Source: an uncultured Marinoscillum sp. (GTDB lineage: Bacteria > Bacteroidota > Bacteroidia > Cytophagales > MED-G16). Taken from it: a DNA stretch of 46,571 nucleotides. The first letter of the stretch is position 1. Each line of letters starts with the position of its first letter. The translations under genes and the position numbers were made by a program. The notes beneath the pieces were generated by a model. That model was not told the origin of the DNA, did no database searches, and saw nothing but the letters and a program-made list of their open reading frames with translations. Below, piece after piece: positions 33,673 to 41,450 of the stretch. Where the stretch lies: the NCBI GenBank assembly GCA_902633975.1, contig CACPHX010000001.1:1-46571 (forward strand). The letters run 5' to 3'.

Positions 33673-35160
33673 ATGAGAAAAATTAGTACTGCATTAATTT
33701 CAGTTTTTAATAAAGATGGTATTAAGGAGATAGCCACCAAATTACACAATCAAAATATTAAAGTAATATCAACTGGTGGTACCAAAAGTTTTATTGAGAA
33801 TTTAGGTATACCAGTAACTTCAGTTGAATCTATAACAGATTACCCACCAATATTAGGTGGAAGGGTGAAGACTTTACATCCAAAAATATTTGGAGGTATT
33901 TTGTATAGAGATAAACAAGTTGATCTTGATGAAGTTAAGAAGTTTAATATTCCCAAGATTGATTTAGTGATCGTTGATCTCTATCCGTTTGAGGATACGG
34001 TTACATCTACAAATGATGAATCTAAGATAATAGAGAAAATAGATATTGGCGGCGTCTCACTTATACGGGCAGCTGCTAAAAATTATAATAAAACACTCGT
34101 TGTCTCATCTAAGAAAAACTATAAGGAAGTTATTACATATCTTGAAAAGAATAAGTATTCAACAGATATTACTTTTAGAAAAAAATTTGCGTTAAAAGCT
34201 TTTAATATTACGTCAGAATATGATTCTCAGATTGATGAATATTTTGGTTTAAAATCAGGTCATTATCCTGTTTTGAGGTATGGAGAAAATCCACATCAAA
34301 AAGCATTCTTTAAAGGAGAATTAGATAATGTTTTTCAAAAGTTAAACGGCAAAAATTTATCTTATAATAACTTACTTGATATTGATTCTGCAATTAAATT
34401 AATTTCAGAATTTTCTAGTGTAACATTTGCTATAATAAAACATAATAACGCCTGTGGAATTGCAAGTTTTTCATCTGTGCTCACTTCTTATAAAAAAGCA
34501 TTGGAATCGGATCCTTTATCTGCTTTTGGTGGTGTCCTGATTACTAATCATAAGGTGGATGTGAATTCTGCATCCGAAATGAATAATTTATTTTTTGAAA
34601 TATTAATTGCGCCTGACTATGATGAAGAATCTTTAAAAATTTTAAAATCTAAAAAAAATAGAATTTTACTTAAGTTAAAGGAAACCAATTTTGATTCTAG
34701 ATCTTCAAAAAAAGTTCTAGGGGGTTATCTAAATCAAGAACTTGATATAGCTGAAAATAAAATTGAAAATTGGAAAGTTGTTACTCAGAAAACACCATCG
34801 AGTAAAAACTATGAAGATTTACAATTTGCTAATAAGATTGTGAAGCACTCTAAATCAAACGCAATAGTATTAGTTAAAAATAGTCAAATGATTTCAAGTG
34901 GAGTTGGTCAGACTTCAAGAGTTGATGCTTTAAAACATGCCATTGAAAAAGCTAAAACCTTCGGTTTTGATATAAAAGGCTCAGTAATGGCATCTGATGC
35001 TTTTTTCCCTTTTCCTGATTGTGTAGAGATTGCAGCAGGTTCAGGAATTTGCAGTATTGTACAGCCAGGAGGTTCAATAAAGGATGATTTATCAATTGAT
35101 ATATGTAATAATACTAACATATCTATGGTTTTAACAGGTATGAGACATTTCTATCACTAA
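33673..35160 (+). CDS. purH: Bifunctional AICAR formyltransferase/IMP cyclohydrolase
   Basis: PurH catalyses the last two steps to IMP. The N-terminal MGS-like cyclohydrolase domain has ALISVFNKDGI, VISTGGTKSFIENLG, PPILGGRVKTLHPKIFGGIL and DLVIVDLYPFEDTV with GGVSLIRAAAKN. The transformylase domain shows LRYGENPHQKA, LSYNNLLDIDSA, IIKHNNACGIA (catalytic Lys-His), SDPLSAFGGV, and late MASDAFFPFPDCVEIAAGSG and MRHFYH. Starting at ATG 33673 it has 495 residues, slightly shorter than typical (about 510) but complete. A TTG 6 bp upstream is an alternative start. Confidence 0.95.
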   Translation: MRKISTALISVFNKDGIKEIATKLHNQNIKVISTGGTKSFIENLGIPVTSVESITDYPPILGGRVKTLHPKIFGGILYRDKQVDLDEVKKFNIPKIDLVIVDLYPFEDTVTSTNDESKIIEKIDIGGVSLIRAAAKNYNKTLVVSSKKNYKEVITYLEKNKYSTDITFRKKFALKAFNITSEYDSQIDEYFGLKSGHYPVLRYGENPHQKAFFKGELDNVFQKLNGKNLSYNNLLDIDSAIKLISEFSSVTFAIIKHNNACGIASFSSVLTSYKKALESDPLSAFGGVLITNHKVDVNSASEMNNLFFEILIAPDYDEESLKILKSKKNRILLKLKETNFDSRSSKKVLGGYLNQELDIAENKIENWKVVTQKTPSSKNYEDLQFANKIVKHSKSNAIVLVKNSQMISSGVGQTSRVDALKHAIEKAKTFGFDIKGSVMASDAFFPFPDCVEIAAGSGICSIVQPGGSIKDDLSIDICNNTNISMVLTGMRHFYH

Positions 35161-35187
35161 CTTTTACCATCACATAATATATTTTCT

Positions 35188-35195
35188 TACTTTTG
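35188..35195 (+). promoter_or_regulatory. Candidate -7 promoter box for the mreB operon
   Basis: TACTTTTG fits TAnnTTTG and lies 17 bases before the mreB ATG in the 52-bp gap after purH. It would start the five-gene elongasome transcript with a leader of about 10 bases. The -33 side is AT-rich without an exact TTG at the usual distance. Confidence 0.45.
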
Positions 35196-35212
35196 CATTA
35201 TAATATTAACCT

Positions 35213-36238
35213 ATGGGATTTTTTGATTACTTTAATAATGACCTCGCGATCGATCTAGGTACTGCAAATACCTTAATTATCAGTAAAGGTTCAGTTGTTG
35301 TTGACGAGCCTTCAATTATTGCTATTGATAGAATGTCAAATAAAGTTCTTGCAGTTGGTTCAGAGGCAATGCAAATGCATGAAAAGACCCATGAAAATAT
35401 TAAGACTATTAGGCCTTTAAAAGATGGAGTTATTGCTGACTTCCATGCTGCTGAGCATATGATAAGGGGTCTAATTAAAATGATAGATAGTGGAAAAAGG
35501 TTTATACCTGTATCTCATAGAATGGTTATTTGTATTCCTTCTGGGATAACCGAAGTTGAGAAAAGAGCAGTTAGGGACTCCGCTGAACATGCAGGCGCAA
35601 AAGAAGTTTACATGATTCATGAGCCACTTGCAGCTGCTATTGGTATAGGTATTAATATAGAGAGGCCAGTTGGATCAATGATTGTTGATATTGGAGGAGG
35701 AACAACAGAAATTGCAATTATTGCACTCTCAGGTATTGTAACGGATCAGTCTATTAGAGTTGCGGGTGATAGTTTTACAGATGACATTTTAGACTATATG
35801 AAAAGACAACATAATTTATTGATTGGAGAGAGATCTGCAGAAAAGATAAAGATAGAAGTAGGTTCTGCAATGACTGAGTTAAAGGATGCTCCTGAAGACT
35901 TGGATATTAGAGGAAGAGATTTAGTTTCTGGAATTCCTAAAGTTGTAAAGATAACATACTCCGAAATTGCCTTTGCAATGGATAAATCAATTTCAAAAAT
36001 CGAGGAGGCAGTTTTAAAAGCACTCGAAAATTCTCCTCCCGAGTTATCTGCAGACATATATGATAACGGCATTTATTTAACTGGAGGTGGAGCTTTACTA
36101 AGAGGTTTAGACAAAAGATTAAACTTAAAAACTAAACTACCGATTCATGTTGCAGAGGAACCTTTAAGAGCTGTAGTAAGAGGTACAGGAATAGCACTTA
36201 AAAATCTAGATGGTTTTAGACCAGTATTAATGTCGTAA
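35213..36238 (+). CDS. mreB: Rod-shape-determining actin homologue MreB
   Basis: MreB filaments guide lateral cell-wall synthesis. The 341-residue protein carries all actin-superfamily phosphate and adenosine motifs: NDLAIDLGTANTLI, CIPSGITEVEKRAVRDSAEH, MIHEPLAAAIGIG, MIVDIGGGTTEIAII, and IYLTGGGALLRGLDKRL. The early GFFDYFNNDLAID end is the short membrane-associating form typical of Bacteroidota. Followed by mreC after 3 bp, it opens the mreB-mreC-mreD-mrdA-rodA operon. Confidence 0.96.
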   Translation: MGFFDYFNNDLAIDLGTANTLIISKGSVVVDEPSIIAIDRMSNKVLAVGSEAMQMHEKTHENIKTIRPLKDGVIADFHAAEHMIRGLIKMIDSGKRFIPVSHRMVICIPSGITEVEKRAVRDSAEHAGAKEVYMIHEPLAAAIGIGINIERPVGSMIVDIGGGTTEIAIIALSGIVTDQSIRVAGDSFTDDILDYMKRQHNLLIGERSAEKIKIEVGSAMTELKDAPEDLDIRGRDLVSGIPKVVKITYSEIAFAMDKSISKIEEAVLKALENSPPELSADIYDNGIYLTGGGALLRGLDKRLNLKTKLPIHVAEEPLRAVVRGTGIALKNLDGFRPVLMS

Positions 36239-36241
36239 TTA

Positions 36242-37045
36242 ATGCGAAATTTATTAAAATTTATATCTAGATATAATTACACTATTACGTTTTTTTTGCT
36301 TCTTTTTTTTTCTTTATTTTTTGTCTCAAATGAAAGCTTTATTTTAAGATCATTTTATTTTAATTCTTCAAATTATTTATCAGGAAATTTTTATAAGCTA
36401 CAGAATGGAATTATAAGTTATTTTTCTTTAGAAAAGAAAAATAAAACTTTGATTATTGAAAACCTTAAATTAATTAATAGAATAAAAAAACTTGAATCGG
36501 AGTTTAGATCAGGAGAAATTGATACTTCTACTTTTGGTTTATTAAATGCTCAGGTAATTAATAATTCATTAAATAAATCAAAAAATTATATCACAATTGA
36601 TAAAGGATTTAAAGATGGGGTTAGAGAAAATTTAGGAGTAATCTCTTCAAATGGAGTAATAGGAAAAGTTAAATATGTATCCGATAATTTTTCAACAATT
36701 ATATCTCTTTTAAATACCTCTTTTTATTTGTCAACTTTGGTTGATGAGACAAAAACCTTATCGTCAATAAATTGGGATGGAAAAAACCCTCAAAAAGTTA
36801 AATTGCTTTATGTCCCTAAACATGTGCCTCTTGAAATTGGATATTCTGTAATCACTTCCTCGTTTGATTCAATTTTTCCTAAAGGAATTGAAATTGGTAA
36901 AATTAGTAATATAAATAAAGAAATAAATTCAAATTTTTATGATGTAGACATTCTTTTATCAGAAGACTTTTATAGTATATACAATGTGTATTTGGTGAAA
37001 AGTTTTCCATTTGAAGAGAAGATAGTTCTCGAAAATATAGATTAG
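36242..37045 (+). CDS. mreC: Rod-shape-determining protein MreC
   Basis: MreC is the periplasmic scaffold that joins MreB and MreD to PBP2. The 267-residue protein has one N-terminal membrane segment (about residues 13-32), a short coiled coil (LKLINRIKKLESEF) and the beta-barrel domain beginning about residue 100 with NYITIDKGFKDGVRENLGV and SNGVIGKVKYVSDNFSTI, both family hallmarks. GIEIGKISNINKE marks the second barrel. Length is normal. mreD begins on the next base. Confidence 0.92.
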   Translation: MRNLLKFISRYNYTITFFLLLFFSLFFVSNESFILRSFYFNSSNYLSGNFYKLQNGIISYFSLEKKNKTLIIENLKLINRIKKLESEFRSGEIDTSTFGLLNAQVINNSLNKSKNYITIDKGFKDGVRENLGVISSNGVIGKVKYVSDNFSTIISLLNTSFYLSTLVDETKTLSSINWDGKNPQKVKLLYVPKHVPLEIGYSVITSSFDSIFPKGIEIGKISNINKEINSNFYDVDILLSEDFYSIYNVYLVKSFPFEEKIVLENID

Positions 37046-37558
37046 ATGAAAAATAAAATATTGATTTTTATTGTGTTATTATTTATTCAAGTTTTTGTTT
37101 TAAACAAAATTATATTTTTTAGTTTTTTTGTTTTATCTCCATTGATATTCATTCTCTTATTGTACAGTTATAAGAAAGATTCAATAGAAAATTTATTGGT
37201 AGCATTTTTTCTTGGTCTTTTAGTTGATATTTTTAATGATTCTTTAGGTGTGTATTCTATGACATCAATAATTATAGTTTATTTTAGAAATCTTTGGGTC
37301 CTTAAAATTATTGGTGAGGAAAAAACAGATGAGTTGGACGAGATTTCAGTTCACGAGTTAGGAAATATTCAATACTTTATTTTTTCTTTTCCAATTCTGC
37401 TAGTTTATTTTTCTATTTTGATTATTCTTGAATCCTCATCTATTTTTATCTTACAAAATGTAATGTTCATTTTATTTTCATCTGCATTAAATTATCTTTT
37501 TATGTTGTTTTTTCAGTATTTATTTTTAGAGTCAAAACTAAGAGATGAGTGGAGATAA
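37046..37558 (+). CDS. mreD: Rod-shape-determining protein MreD
   Basis: MreD is the small integral membrane part of the rod complex. The 170-residue protein has five to six hydrophobic segments; FFLGLLVDIFNDSLGVYSMT is the conserved family block with the aspartate and glycine pattern (GLxxDxxxxxxxG). Its position between mreC and mrdA secures the call despite low sequence conservation in this family. Its 3' end overlaps mrdA by 14 bp. Confidence 0.88.
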   Translation: MKNKILIFIVLLFIQVFVLNKIIFFSFFVLSPLIFILLLYSYKKDSIENLLVAFFLGLLVDIFNDSLGVYSMTSIIIVYFRNLWVLKIIGEEKTDELDEISVHELGNIQYFIFSFPILLVYFSILIILESSSIFILQNVMFILFSSALNYLFMLFFQYLFLESKLRDEWR

Positions 37559-39347
37559 GACATTAATTTTTAAAATAATATTAGGCTTAGTTTTAATTTT
37601 ATTTTCCTCAAGACTATTTTATTTACAAGTATACAATTCTGAATACAGAACCTTGTCTGAGGAAAATATAGTTCACTTAGAAACAATTTACCCTTCAAGA
37701 GGAATAATATATGACAGAAATGATTCGATTTTAGTTGAAAATAGACCTAGTTATGATTTTTATATAATTCCAAGAAAATTTTCACTAAAAGATACAGCAT
37801 CTTTTCTTAATTCATTTTCCATCAAAAAATATCAGCTAGAAGAATTAATAAAAAAGGCTGCAAGCTATTCTAGATATAGACCATCTATTTTTTATAAGGA
37901 TATGAGTCATAAAAGATTTGCACAAATACAAAGTGACCTTTATCACTTTAATGGAATTTATCATGTATCAAAGCCAACTAGATATTACCCCTTTAAAAGC
38001 CTTTCTCATGCTTTGGGATATGTTGCTGAGGTTAACAATAATGATATTTCATCCGACACAACTAACTATTATAGACAAAGAGATTTAATTGGGAAATCAG
38101 GTATTGAAAAAAACTTTGAGAAAGATTTAAGGGGTAACAAGGGAGTAAGGCTTAAAATTTATGATGTAAGAGGAAATGAATCAGGTAGCTTCAAAGGTGG
38201 TGTGGATGATATAATTGTTGATAACGGAAGTGAACTAAAACTATCTATTGACATTAATCTCCAAAGGTATATTGAAAAACTTTTAGAGGGTAAAACAGGT
38301 AGCGTTGTAGCCATTGATCCGAGTTCTGGAGAATTACTTGCTATTGCTTCAGCCCCTTCTTATGATCCTAATGTTCTAAGTGGAAGGGATTATTCTAAAA
38401 ATTATAGAAATCTTCAGCTGGACACTTTGAAACCAATTTACAATAGAGCTCTTACTGCCACATATCCTCCAGGGTCAATGTTTAAATTAATTCAAGCGTT
38501 AATTGGTTTAGAAGAAGATGTTGTTAGTAAAGATGATCAGATATATGTTGATTTATCCAGAATCGGTGACCTTGCACCTGCTGGAATTTATGACCTGAAT
38601 AAGGCTATTGTTAATTCATCAAATAACTATTTTCATATGCTATTTAGAAAACTTATTAATCAAAAAAGAGATAACAATACTTTTATTGACTCAAGAATTG
38701 GATTAGACAGATGGTCAGAATATGTTAAAAAATTTGGTCTTGGATCAGATTTGGATTTTGACATTTCAAATATGAGTTCTGGTTTTATTCCATCTTCAGA
38801 ATACTATGATAGATTTTATGGAAAAGGAAGGTGGAAATTTTCTAATATTTACTCTTTAAGTATTGGTCAGGGAGAGCTTTTAGTTACACCTATACAAATG
38901 GCAAACTTTGCTTCAATTATTGCAAATAGAGGATATTATTATAATCCAAATATTGTTACTCACATCAATGGGAAGAAAATATCTAATAATCAAAGAAAAT
39001 ATTTAGATATTGATAAAACTCATTTTGATTATGTTGTTGATGCTATGGAAAAAGTAGTTATGAATGGTTCTGCTAGAAGAGGTTTTATGAAAGAGTTAAT
39101 GTTATGTGGAAAAACAAGTACAGTTCAGAATCCCCATGGCTATGATCATTCTGGTTTTATTGGATTTGCCCCTAAAAATAATCCAAAAATTGCTATTGCT
39201 GCATATATTGAAAATGCTGGTTGGGGAGGTAGAGCAGCTGCTTCAATTTCAAGTTTAGCTTCGGAATATTATATCTTTGGCAAGACAAAAAGAAATTGGC
39301 TAGAGGATTATGTGTTAAATGGTGACTTTATAGATGAGGAAAATTAA
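37545..39347 (+). CDS. mrdA: Penicillin-binding protein 2, peptidoglycan transpeptidase of the elongasome
   Basis: PBP2 cross-links lateral-wall peptidoglycan together with RodA. The 600-residue protein has one N-terminal membrane segment, a dimerisation region (YPSRGIIYDRNDSILVENRP, ending KSGIEKNFEKDLRG) and a transpeptidase domain. Catalytic motif SxxK is PPGSMFKLIQ (Ser311, Lys314) and SxN is NSSNNYF (Ser358, Asn360). The third motif, normally KTG, is CGKTSTVQNPHG (Lys523-Thr524-Ser525), with Ser in place of Gly. The remaining framework, including SLSIGQGELLVTPIQMANF, is typical. The Gly to Ser change is unusual and noted separately. It overlaps mreD and rodA by 14 bp each. Confidence 0.93.
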   Translation: MSGDKTLIFKIILGLVLILFSSRLFYLQVYNSEYRTLSEENIVHLETIYPSRGIIYDRNDSILVENRPSYDFYIIPRKFSLKDTASFLNSFSIKKYQLEELIKKAASYSRYRPSIFYKDMSHKRFAQIQSDLYHFNGIYHVSKPTRYYPFKSLSHALGYVAEVNNNDISSDTTNYYRQRDLIGKSGIEKNFEKDLRGNKGVRLKIYDVRGNESGSFKGGVDDIIVDNGSELKLSIDINLQRYIEKLLEGKTGSVVAIDPSSGELLAIASAPSYDPNVLSGRDYSKNYRNLQLDTLKPIYNRALTATYPPGSMFKLIQALIGLEEDVVSKDDQIYVDLSRIGDLAPAGIYDLNKAIVNSSNNYFHMLFRKLINQKRDNNTFIDSRIGLDRWSEYVKKFGLGSDLDFDISNMSSGFIPSSEYYDRFYGKGRWKFSNIYSLSIGQGELLVTPIQMANFASIIANRGYYYNPNIVTHINGKKISNNQRKYLDIDKTHFDYVVDAMEKVVMNGSARRGFMKELMLCGKTSTVQNPHGYDHSGFIGFAPKNNPKIAIAAYIENAGWGGRAAASISSLASEYYIFGKTKRNWLEDYVLNGDFIDEEN

Positions 39348-40596
39348 TATCAGTATCTTTTCCAATGACTTCATAATAACTTTATGTTATATAATATTAG
39401 TTTTTTTTGGATTTATTTCAATTTATTCATCTCAACATTCAGAGGATTTACCATTCTTGTCATTAAAGAATGAGTCATTCAAACAATTAATTTGGATTTT
39501 AATTTGTTTGATTATTTTTTTTATAATACAAATTTTAGAGTACAGGTTTATATTTGATTTAGCTGTTCCTTTATATTTTTTGTCTATAGTTCTTTTGGTT
39601 TTGGTTCTCATCTTTGGTCAAGAGGTAAAAAGTTCTATTTCATGGTTTAATTTTTTTGGTTTTAAATTTCAACCATCTGAATTTGCTAAATTTTCTACTG
39701 CATTAATTCTAGCAAAAGTTTTTGACTCTTCAAATTTAAAAGTTGATAGTTTAAAGTCTTTGATCAAAGTTTCAACTTTAATTCTTGTTCCTTTTATTTT
39801 AATTCTTTTTCAAGGCGATACAGGAACAGCACTGGTATACTTTTCTTTCTTTTTGGTCTTATTAAGAGAGGGTTTAAGTTTAAAACTTTTCTTCATTGCA
39901 CTCTCTTTTGTTTTTATTTTTATGATGGGAATTATTTTAGAAAAAACAATACTCTACACCATTTTTACGATACTATTTTTAATTATAGTTGGTTTATCAA
40001 TTAAAGATTATAAAAGAATTATAAATTCATCAATATTTTTTGTCCTAGTAATTTTAGTTATTAACGGACAAGACTTCTTGATGAATAATGTCTTAAAACC
40101 CCATCACAAAAAAAGAATTGAGTCTTTAATTAATCCAAATGCAGATCCACTAGGTGCAGGCTGGAATGTTACTCAATCTAAAATTGCTATTGGTTCAGGT
40201 AGCTTTTTAGGTAAGGGTTATATGGAAGGATCTCAAACAAGCTTCAATTTCGTTCCTTTTCAAAGTACTGACTTTATTTTTTCAGTAATTGGAGAAGAGT
40301 TTGGGTACTTCGGATCAATGATATTTATAATTTTATATTTTATTTTCCTTTATAGAGTTTTAACGTTAGCTGAAAATCAAAAAGATAAGTTTGCTAGAGT
40401 ATTTGGTTACTCTGTTTTCTCAATAATTTTTTTCCATTTTTTTATAAATATATCTATGACCTTAGGTCTTTTTCCTGTCGTTGGAATTCCATTGCCTTTT
40501 GTAAGTTATGGGGGTTCATCTCTTTTATCTTTTAGTTTATTAATTTTTATTTTTCTTAAATTAAATAGTTTTAAACCTTCTTTACTTTCAAGATAG
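39334..40596 (+). CDS. rodA: Peptidoglycan glycosyltransferase RodA
   Basis: RodA polymerises lipid II with PBP2. The 420-residue SEDS-family protein has about ten hydrophobic segments. Family blocks are FKFQPSEFAKFS near residue 110, QGDTGTALVYF (the aspartate region required for activity), GAGWNVTQSKIAIGSGSFLG with GKGYMEGSQTSFNFVPFQST and DFIFSVIGEEFG, and near the end GIPLPFVSYGGSSLLSFSLL. All are intact. The gene ends the elongasome operon and converges with the unknown helical protein gene, separated by 7 bp. Confidence 0.95.
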   Translation: MRKINISIFSNDFIITLCYIILVFFGFISIYSSQHSEDLPFLSLKNESFKQLIWILICLIIFFIIQILEYRFIFDLAVPLYFLSIVLLVLVLIFGQEVKSSISWFNFFGFKFQPSEFAKFSTALILAKVFDSSNLKVDSLKSLIKVSTLILVPFILILFQGDTGTALVYFSFFLVLLREGLSLKLFFIALSFVFIFMMGIILEKTILYTIFTILFLIIVGLSIKDYKRIINSSIFFVLVILVINGQDFLMNNVLKPHHKKRIESLINPNADPLGAGWNVTQSKIAIGSGSFLGKGYMEGSQTSFNFVPFQSTDFIFSVIGEEFGYFGSMIFIILYFIFLYRVLTLAENQKDKFARVFGYSVFSIIFFHFFINISMTLGLFPVVGIPLPFVSYGGSSLLSFSLLIFIFLKLNSFKPSLLSR

Positions 40597-40603
40597 CTGA
40601 GTT

Positions 40604-41374
40604 TTAAGTATAGTTTTGTTTAATCTCTCTTAAGAGTGATCTTAATTGCTGGTTTTCTCTCTCATCCATAAACTCACTTTTTGTATTTTCTAAAATTAAA
40701 TTAGCTGCATCATGAAAAGAATTTTTTCTTTTTGCTCTTTTTACAATTTCTTTATAATCATTTTCAGAACAATCAAAAAGTTCTTTATAGTTAACTGGTT
40801 CAATAATTATTTTTTTTAATTCTTCTGATTTACAATCAAGCATTAATTCAATTTCTTCAATTAATTCTTGATTGATTTCAAATAAATATGAATTAATTAT
40901 TTGACTCATTTCAGTTGAGTTAAGATCTTTTTCTCTAGAAGATTCTATCAAATTGATAAATACCTTTTTGTTGTCAACAAAAAATTTTGATCTTCTATTT
41001 ATGCTTTCACCTGATAGGTCTATTTCTTTAAGTATGTCATCATTAATAAAATTTTTAGGGTTAAAAACATACTCTATAACTTCTATAATTGATTTTTTTA
41101 TTAAATCTTTCAAATTTTCGATATCAATTTCAATATGGTTTGACAAAATATTTTTTAATGATACAATTGCACTTAAAACTTTTTTATCCTTATAATTGAA
41201 ATAAATACTCTTATTTTTTTCGAAGTTCTTATTCCATGCATCATATATATTTTTCAAAATAAAAAGATTTAATTGTTTGGATATGGTAAGTTCAATTATA
41301 TCATTTCCTTGTAAAACTTTTTTCCCAAGATTATCTTGAAGCTTTTTAATAAAATTGCTTATATATATACTCAA
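40604..41374 (-). CDS. Hypothetical all-helical cytoplasmic protein
   Basis: I do not recognise this 256-residue protein. It has no signal peptide or membrane segment, is strongly charged (Lys, Glu, Asp) and its whole length looks alpha-helical, with acidic/basic heptad-like stretches such as NQELIEEIELML and ENQQLRSLLREIKQN at the end. Composition suggests a soluble, perhaps self-assembling or partner-binding protein. It converges with rodA and diverges from porZ across 76 bp, so it has its own promoter. Coding potential is supported by full length, dense neighbours and lack of any other frame. No function is assigned. Confidence 0.65.
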   Translation of the reverse strand: MSIYISNFIKKLQDNLGKKVLQGNDIIELTISKQLNLFILKNIYDAWNKNFEKNKSIYFNYKDKKVLSAIVSLKNILSNHIEIDIENLKDLIKKSIIEVIEYVFNPKNFINDDILKEIDLSGESINRRSKFFVDNKKVFINLIESSREKDLNSTEMSQIINSYLFEINQELIEEIELMLDCKSEELKKIIIEPVNYKELFDCSENDYKEIVKRAKRKNSFHDAANLILENTKSEFMDERENQQLRSLLREIKQNYT

Positions 41375-41450
41375 CTTTTTTTTTGTCGTTTAGAATTATA
41401 AATTAATAATTAAATATGCTATTTATTATGCATATATTAATAATAAGCAA

